Positions 3,696-8,460 of a DNA stretch of 8,460 bases are shown here, in pieces. A program made the position numbers and the translations under genes. The number at the start of each line of letters is the position of its first letter. Position 1 is the stretch's first letter. Below the pieces are notes generated by a model, which saw only the letters and a list, made by a program, of their open reading frames with translations, had not been told where the DNA came from and searched no databases. This stretch comes from an uncultured Clostridia bacterium. Lineage in GTDB: Bacteria; Bacillota; Clostridia; TANB77; CAG-465. The stretch lies in assembly GCA_934162655.1 (NCBI GenBank), contig CAKPJL010000034.1, positions 1 through 8,460 on the forward strand, read 5' to 3'.

Positions 3696-6521
3696 TTATA
3701 ATATTTTTGCTAGGAATTTTCCTGTATAACTATCGCTACATTTTGCCACTTCTTCTGGTGTTCCTGTAACTACTACTTCTCCACCACTGTCTCCGCCTTC
3801 TTTCCCAAGATCAATAATATTATCTGCTGATTTTATAACATCTAGATTATGCTCTATTACAACAAGTGTATTATTTGCATCTGTAAGCCTTTGAAGTATG
3901 CCAATTAAACGCTTAACATCATGAGTATGAAGTCCTGTTGTTGGTTCATCTAGTATGTATAAAGTATTTCCTGTATCTTTTTTTGAAAGCTCCGTTGCAA
4001 GCTTAATACGTTGTGCCTCTCCACCTGATAGAGTAGTTGAAGATTGTCCAAGTGTTATATAAGAAAGACCAACATCCATTAGTGTTTGAAGTCTTTGCTT
4101 AATTTGTGGTATGTTTTTGAAAAATTCAAAAGCTTCTTCTACTGTCATGTCCAGTACATCACTTATACTTTTTCCCTTGTATTTTATATCAAGAGTTTCT
4201 TTATTATATCTTTTTCCCTTACACACTTCACATGGCACAAAGACGTCTGGTAAAAAGTTCATTTCTATCTTTACAATACCATCCCCCGAACATGCTTCAC
4301 ATCTTCCACCAGCGACATTAAAACTAAATCTTCCCTTTTGATATCCTTTTGCCTTAGCATCTTGTGTAAGTGCAAAAATATCTCTTATATAATCAAAAGT
4401 GCCTGTATAAGTTGCAGGATTAGATCTTGGTGTCCTTCCAATTGGTGATTGATCTATACATATTACTTTATCAATTTTTTCAAGCCCTTTTATTTGTTTA
4501 AATTCACCTGGTCTTATCTTTGAATTTTTATTTAATTTTTCTGCTACTGCCTTATATAAAATTTCATTTACTAAAGTAGATTTCCCACTACCAGAAACAC
4601 CTGTGACACAGTTAAAAAGGCCTACTGGGAACTTAACATTTATATTTTTAAGATTGTGTTCTCTTGCTCCTTTGATTTCTATATAACCTTTTTTAGGCTT
4701 TCTTCTCTTTTGTGGCACTTCTATTTTTAGTTTACCACTAAGATATTTTCCAGTTATAGATTCTTCACTTTCTAAAATTTCTTTTGGAGTTCCTGCAAAC
4801 ACAATATTTCCACCATGTATTCCTGCTTCTGGCCCTATATCTACTATATAGTCTGCTTCTCTCATAGTATCTTCATCATGTTCTACAACAATTAAGGTAT
4901 TTCCTAGATCTCTCATTTTCTTTAGTGAATTAATCAACTTTTCATTATCTCTTTGATGAAGTCCAATGCTTGGTTCATCAAGAACATATAAAACTCCTGT
5001 AAGACCCGAACCAATTTGTGTTGCAAGTCTAATACGCTGTGCCTCTCCACCAGATAGCGTAGATGCACTTCTTGCAAGTGTTAGATATTCAAGTCCTACA
5101 TCTATTAAAAATTGCAGTCTTGAGTTTAGTTCTTTAATTATTTGCTCAGCTATCATTTTGTTTTTTGCACTTAGTTTTTCATAATTTTCATTTATATACT
5201 TTTTAATGTATGCAATATCTTTTTTACATAATTCGTATATATTTAAATTTCCAAAAGTAACAAAAAGAGATTCTTTTTTTAGTCTTGCACCATTGCATTC
5301 ATTACAAGGTGATGAACTCATATATAATTCGTAAAATGATTTCATACCATTTGATTTTGTTTCTATGTATCTTCTTTGGAGTATATTTATAACACCTTCA
5401 AATTCAGCTTCAAAATCTCTTGTAAGACTTCTTGTTACATGTTTAAACTTTATCTTTTCGCCCTTTGAACCGTATAGTAAAACATCTACAAAATCTTTTG
5501 GTAAATCTTCATATTTAGTTTCTATATCTATGTTATAATGTTCACATAGTCCCCTTACATACATAAGACTTATACTATCTATTGTACTACCTGACCAGCA
5601 ATGTATTAGTGTTGGATCTAAGAGTTTTTTAGTTTTATCTGGAATAATTCTTGCTTCATCTATTTTCATAATTTGACCAAGTCCCATACATGAAGGACAA
5701 GCTCCATATGGAGTATTAAACGAAAACATTCTTGGAGTTAACTCTTGAAGAGATAAAGAGCAATCAGGACAAGCATAATTTGCTGAAAATATTTTTTCCT
5801 GACCATCTAATTTTAAAATATTTACTAAATTATTTGCATAATGCAAAGCAGTTTCAACAGATTCAGCTATACGCTTTCTTATATCTTTTGATATTTTAAT
5901 CCTATCAACAACTACTTCGATAGTATCTTTTTTATTTTTTTCTAGTGCTGGTATTCCATCTGACAAATCATATATCTCACCATTAATTCTAACACGAATA
6001 AATCCATCTCTTAAAACTTGTTCTAGGAGTTTTACATGTTCACCTTTCTTTCCCCTAATAATAGGTGCAAGTATATATATTTTTTCTCCCTCACCCATTT
6101 CAAGTATTTGATCTACTATTTCATCTAGTGATTGTTTTCTTATTTTCTTTCCACATATTGGACAATGTGGAACTCCAACTCTTGCATAAAGCAATCTAAA
6201 ATAGTCATATATTTCTGTTACAGTGCCAACGGTAGATCTAGGATTTTTTGATGTAGTTTTTTGATCAATTGATATTGATGGTGAAAGACCTTCAATTAAT
6301 TCTACATCTGGTTTTTCCATTATACCTAAAAACTGTCTTGCATATGATGAAAGACTTTCAACATATCTTCTTTGTCCTTCCGCATATATCGTATCAAAAG
6401 CAAGTGATGATTTACCACTTCCAGAAAGCCCTGTAAAAACAATTAATTTATTTTTTTCAAGCTCTATATTTATATTTTTTAAATTGTGCTCTTTGGCACC
6501 TTTTATAACTAATTTTTCCAT
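3696..6521 (-). CDS. uvrA: Excinuclease ABC subunit A, UvrA
   Basis: UvrA is the DNA-damage-sensing ATPase of nucleotide excision repair; as a dimer it loads UvrB onto lesions. The 941-aa length is standard. Both ABC modules are complete: Walker A GLSGSGKS (31-38), signature LSGGEAQR (489-496) and Walker B LYVLDEPSIGLH (511-522) in the first; GVSGSGKS (641-648), LSGGEAQR (831-838) and LYILDEPTTGLH (854-865) in the second. Zinc-binding pairs are CPDC (251-254) with CPSC (275-278), and CEAC (741-744) with CEVC (764-767). Further CPIC (120-123) and CNEC (406-409) may hold a third zinc. The start at 6521 (MEKLVIKGAKEHNLKN) is chosen because GGAG lies 8 nt upstream and it matches the family N-terminus; the frame extends to 6551 without support. 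No uvrB is adjacent, unlike the common uvrBA order, so uvrA is a single-gene unit here. A LexA-like box overlaps its -35, which suggests SOS control. Confidence 0.98.
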   Translation of the reverse strand: MEKLVIKGAKEHNLKNINIELEKNKLIVFTGLSGSGKSSLAFDTIYAEGQRRYVESLSSYARQFLGIMEKPDVELIEGLSPSISIDQKTTSKNPRSTVGTVTEIYDYFRLLYARVGVPHCPICGKKIRKQSLDEIVDQILEMGEGEKIYILAPIIRGKKGEHVKLLEQVLRDGFIRVRINGEIYDLSDGIPALEKNKKDTIEVVVDRIKISKDIRKRIAESVETALHYANNLVNILKLDGQEKIFSANYACPDCSLSLQELTPRMFSFNTPYGACPSCMGLGQIMKIDEARIIPDKTKKLLDPTLIHCWSGSTIDSISLMYVRGLCEHYNIDIETKYEDLPKDFVDVLLYGSKGEKIKFKHVTRSLTRDFEAEFEGVINILQRRYIETKSNGMKSFYELYMSSSPCNECNGARLKKESLFVTFGNLNIYELCKKDIAYIKKYINENYEKLSAKNKMIAEQIIKELNSRLQFLIDVGLEYLTLARSASTLSGGEAQRIRLATQIGSGLTGVLYVLDEPSIGLHQRDNEKLINSLKKMRDLGNTLIVVEHDEDTMREADYIVDIGPEAGIHGGNIVFAGTPKEILESEESITGKYLSGKLKIEVPQKRRKPKKGYIEIKGAREHNLKNINVKFPVGLFNCVTGVSGSGKSTLVNEILYKAVAEKLNKNSKIRPGEFKQIKGLEKIDKVICIDQSPIGRTPRSNPATYTGTFDYIRDIFALTQDAKAKGYQKGRFSFNVAGGRCEACSGDGIVKIEMNFLPDVFVPCEVCKGKRYNKETLDIKYKGKSISDVLDMTVEEAFEFFKNIPQIKQRLQTLMDVGLSYITLGQSSTTLSGGEAQRIKLATELSKKDTGNTLYILDEPTTGLHTHDVKRLIGILQRLTDANNTLVVIEHNLDVIKSADNIIDLGKEGGDSGGEVVVTGTPEEVAKCSDSYTGKFLAKIL

Positions 6522-6539
6522 AAAATTCACTCCAAAATA

Positions 6540-6568
6540 ATTATACAACACATATCAATAAAAAACAA
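6540..6568 (-). promoter_or_regulatory. Sigma-A-type promoter of uvrA
   Basis: On the minus strand TTGTTT (6568-6563) and a perfect TATAAT (6545-6540) are exactly 17 nt apart. Transcription would start near 6533, which is also where the GGAG ribosome binding site begins (6533-6530), so the leader would be only about 12 nt. The -35 box lies entirely inside the LexA-like palindrome. Confidence 0.65.
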
Positions 6569-6575
6569 GTGTTTT
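6562..6575. promoter_or_regulatory. lexA box: Candidate LexA (SOS) box controlling uvrA
   Basis: AAAACAAGTGTTTT has perfect AAAAC/GTTTT arms around AAGT. It matches 11 of 14 positions of the Gram-positive LexA/DinR consensus CGAACRNRYGTTYG, including the essential AAC-N4-GTT core and all three R/Y positions between; only the outer C, G and G differ. It covers the whole -35 box of the uvrA promoter, where a bound repressor would block RNA polymerase. uvrA is SOS-regulated in Bacillus and other bacteria. Low-GC composition favours chance A/T arms, so this needs testing. Confidence 0.5.
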
Positions 6576-6592
6576 GTTTTAAATGTAGAAAA

Positions 6593-6615
6593 TTGGAAAT
6601 TATTTTGGAAATTAT
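6593..6615 (+). repeat. 11-bp tandem direct repeat between uvrA and pyk promoters
   Basis: TTGGAAATTAT occurs at 6593-6603 and again at 6605-6615, a period of 12 nt. It lies about 25 bp upstream of the uvrA -35 box and 50 bp upstream of the pyk -35 box. It may be a tandem regulator-binding site, or a chance or slippage repeat. Confidence 0.35.
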
Positions 6616-6664
6616 ATTTATATGCTATTTTTTACTAAATATTAACATTTTTTTACATTTTTTG

Positions 6665-6693
6665 TTGACTTTTTTTATTTAAAAATGTATACT
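6665..6693 (+). promoter_or_regulatory. Strong sigma-A-type promoter of pyk
   Basis: TTGACT (6665-6670) and TATACT (6688-6693) match consensus at five of six positions each and are exactly 17 nt apart. The spacer and the region upstream are rich in A/T tracts, which could act as an UP element. Transcription should start near 6700, giving a ~59-nt leader. Confidence 0.8.
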
Positions 6694-6710
6694 ATTAGGT
6701 GTTTGATACT

Positions 6711-6734
6711 AAAATATATTTGATGATATATTTT
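6711..6734 (+). promoter_or_regulatory. All-A/U stem-loop in the pyk leader
   Basis: AAAATATAT (6711-6719) pairs perfectly with ATATATTTT (6726-6734) around TTGATG. The stem lies ~11 nt inside the predicted transcript and ends 8 nt before the AAGGAG at 6743-6748. Being all A/U it is weak, and may matter only for 5'-end stability. Confidence 0.3.
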
Positions 6735-6758
6735 TAATTTATAAGGAGTGAAATTTAT

Positions 6759-8225
6759 ATGAAAAGAACTAAAATTGTATGTACAATAGGACCTGCTAGT
6801 GAGAAAAAAGAAATCTTAAAAGAATTAATAAACTCAGGTATGAACGTTATGAGACTTAATTTCTCACATGGTGATTATGAAGAACATTTAGCCAAAATTA
6901 ATACTTTAAAAGAACTAAATAAAGAATTAAATGCAAATGTTGCTTTCATGCTTGATACAAAAGGTCCAGAAATTAGAACTGGTGTGTTTTTTGATGATAA
7001 ACCTCATGAGTTTACAAAAGGAAATAGAATAACTATCACTACACGTGATGTACCTTGCGATGATAACACAATATCTATTACATATAAGGGTCTTCCAAAT
7101 GATATTAAAGTTGGATCACATGTACTAATAGATGATGGTCTAATAGATGTTATAATAGATGAAATTAATGGAACTGAAATGAATGGTGTTATTCAAAATT
7201 CTGGTACCCTAAAAGGTAAAAGAGGTGTAAATGTTCCTGGTGCTAAATTACAACTTAAAGCATTAACTGAAAAAGATATCGCAGATATTACATTTGGTGT
7301 TCAAAATGGTTGTAACTTTATTGCAGCTTCATTTATTAGAAAAGCAGAAGATGTATTAGAAATTAAAAAACTATTAAAATCTATTGGTGGAGAAAATGTA
7401 AAAATTATATCTAAAATAGAAAATCAAGAAGGTCTTGATAACTTTGATTCTATATTAGAAGTTACAGATGGTATAATGGTTGCCCGTGGAGATCTTGGTG
7501 TTGAAATTCCAATAGAACAATTACCTTCTGTTCAAAAAATGATGATAAAGAAAACAGTTGCGGCTGGTAAACCAGTTATAACTGCAACTCAAATGCTTGA
7601 ATCAATGCAAAAAAATCCACGTCCTACACGTGCTGAAGTTTCAGATGTTGCAAATGCTGTATATGACGGAACAAGTGCTGTAATGCTTTCTGGTGAATCT
7701 GCACAAGGTGAATATCCAAGAGAAGCCGTTAAAGTTATGGCATCTGTTGTAAAAAATGCTGAAGAACATATTGACTACTGGAAGAGATTTAAGAAAAAGA
7801 ATATAGAAAAATTAACAAACTTTGCACCAGTTGAAAAAATGACTGATGAAAATGCATTCAAAATGCAAGCTAATTTTGCTGTATGTTGCTCTGCAATGTT
7901 TGCAAATGCCGATGCAATAATTGCTGTATCAGAAAATGGTGTTACACCTTCTATGCTTGCAAGCTATAAACCTGCTTGTCCTGTATTTGTTATTACTGCT
8001 AATGAAAATACGTACAAACAAATGGCAGTTGAGCATGGCGTAAGAGCTGTATTAGTACCTGATGAACATAACTTTGATAAAATACTAAACAAAGGAATTG
8101 AATTATTAAAAGAAAGAAAATGGTTATTCGAAGGAGATACCGTAGTTTTATCTGGTGGTTTCCCAGTTGACCAAAATAAAGACTATTTAGCAAACAGTGC
8201 TACTGGCACAATACTTAAAGTCTAA
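6759..8225 (+). CDS. pyk: Pyruvate kinase
   Basis: Pyruvate kinase converts phosphoenolpyruvate and ADP to pyruvate and ATP, the last step of glycolysis. The start at 6759 follows AAGGAG (6743-6748) by 10 nt and gives the family N-terminus KRTKIVCTIGPAS. Key residues are R32, N34 and S36 (MRLNFSHG), D66 (LDTKGPEIRTG), the catalytic K219 (ISKIEN), metal ligands E221 and D245 (ARGDLGVEI), and T277 in ITATQMLESM. The E71 in GPEIRTG corresponds to the glutamate typical of K+-dependent enzymes. The beta-barrel B domain spans about 70-170 and the allosteric C domain runs from about 355 to the end. At 488 aa it lacks the extra PEP-utiliser-like C-terminal domain found in Bacillus enzymes (~585 aa). 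It has its own strong promoter and terminator, so it is a single-gene unit, divergent from uvrA. No frameshift or missing motif. Confidence 0.98.
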   Translation: MKRTKIVCTIGPASEKKEILKELINSGMNVMRLNFSHGDYEEHLAKINTLKELNKELNANVAFMLDTKGPEIRTGVFFDDKPHEFTKGNRITITTRDVPCDDNTISITYKGLPNDIKVGSHVLIDDGLIDVIIDEINGTEMNGVIQNSGTLKGKRGVNVPGAKLQLKALTEKDIADITFGVQNGCNFIAASFIRKAEDVLEIKKLLKSIGGENVKIISKIENQEGLDNFDSILEVTDGIMVARGDLGVEIPIEQLPSVQKMMIKKTVAAGKPVITATQMLESMQKNPRPTRAEVSDVANAVYDGTSAVMLSGESAQGEYPREAVKVMASVVKNAEEHIDYWKRFKKKNIEKLTNFAPVEKMTDENAFKMQANFAVCCSAMFANADAIIAVSENGVTPSMLASYKPACPVFVITANENTYKQMAVEHGVRAVLVPDEHNFDKILNKGIELLKERKWLFEGDTVVLSGGFPVDQNKDYLANSATGTILKV

Positions 8226-8237
8226 TATTTATAAATT

Positions 8238-8266
8238 TAAGGTGAAAGTATTTTCACCTTAGTTTT
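8238..8266 (+). terminator. Intrinsic terminator of pyk
   Basis: TAAGGTGAAA (8238-8247) pairs with TTTCACCTTA (8252-8261), a 10-bp stem with a GTAT loop, followed by GTTTT (8262-8266). It begins 12 nt after the pyk stop and separates pyk from rpmB. Confidence 0.85.
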
Positions 8267-8284
8267 ATATTTTCACAAAAATAC

Positions 8285-8313
8285 TTGATTATTTATAAAA
8301 ATTATGTTAAAAT
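8285..8313 (+). promoter_or_regulatory. Promoter of rpmB
   Basis: TTGATT (8285-8290) and TAAAAT (8308-8313) are 17 nt apart, and the -10 is preceded by the extended element TGT. Transcription would start near 8320, ahead of the strong AAGGAGG (8341-8347). Confidence 0.6.
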
Positions 8314-8355
8314 ATTTAAGTAATTTACTATTCTATACAAAAGGAGGAATATAAA

Positions 8356-8460
8356 ATGGCTAAATGTGAAATTTGTGATAAAGATGTTACTTTTTCTATG
8401 CAAGTAAGTCACTCTCATAGAAGAACTGCTAGTACATTTAAACCAAACGTTCAATCAGTT
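8356..8460 (+). CDS. rpmB: 50S ribosomal protein L28 (cut by window end)
   Basis: L28 is a small structural protein of the large ribosomal subunit. The 35 codons present run from ATG 8356, 8 nt after AAGGAGG (8341-8347), to the window edge. The start MAKCEICDKDVTF with C4-x2-C7 marks the zinc-binding (Cys-containing) form of L28; the second Cys pair would lie beyond the window. The segment QVSHSHRRTASTFKPN (16-31) followed by VQSV is the typical L28 core (S-H---R-T---F-PN-Q-V). Full members have about 62 residues. The gene has its own promoter and follows the pyk terminator, so it is not cotranscribed with pyk. Confidence 0.96.
   Translation, partial: MAKCEICDKDVTFSMQVSHSHRRTASTFKPNVQSV

Noticed and set aside
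6522..6551. N-terminal extension of uvrA to 6551
   Set aside because: It runs through the predicted promoter -10 and ribosome binding site and has no family match; MEKLVIKGAKEHNL at 6521 is the usual UvrA start.
7999..8193. Minus-strand ORF inside pyk
   Set aside because: It is antisense to the conserved C domain of pyruvate kinase, with no start signal and no recognisable motif.

Overview
The window is strongly A+T-rich with short intergenic gaps, Gram-positive-type Shine-Dalgarno sequences (AAGGAG/GGAGTGA) and sigma-A-like promoters. The genes (UvrA, an iron-sulfur-type RlmD, a pyruvate kinase lacking the extra C-terminal domain, a Cys-type ribosomal protein L28) fit a low-GC Firmicute, most likely a clostridial chromosome. 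The species cannot be named from the sequence.

Layout. 1-144 (-): the N-terminal part of an XRE-type HTH regulator, cut by the window edge. 236-1567 (-): three small accessory genes that all look damaged: a split-barrel FMN-binding (PNPOx-like) gene whose tail is shifted twice, a GNAT acetyltransferase that seems to have lost its whole middle, and a second GNAT whose natural start is out of frame. Between them lie a good promoter with a palindrome over its predicted start site (933-983) and a terminator-like hairpin (1027-1055). 1778-3142 (-): intact rlmD, starting at TTG. 3143-3330: a divergent promoter region. 3331-3646 (+): two tiny membrane peptides, the second being 30% cysteine, preceded by a perfect 13-bp hairpin next to the first ribosome binding site. 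3668-3690: a bidirectional terminator. 3696-6521 (-): intact uvrA. 6522-6758: divergent uvrA/pyk promoters, with a LexA-like palindrome over the uvrA -35 box. 6759-8225 (+): intact pyk with its own terminator. 8356-8460 (+): start of rpmB, cut by the window end.

The housekeeping genes (23S rRNA modification, nucleotide excision repair, glycolysis, translation) mostly form independent transcription units and do not build one pathway. The least ordinary parts are the cysteine-rich peptide pair with its hairpin leader, the cluster of decaying accessory genes, and the apparent SOS control of uvrA. No mobile element, CRISPR array, tRNA or rRNA was seen. No gap between genes exceeds 300 bases.
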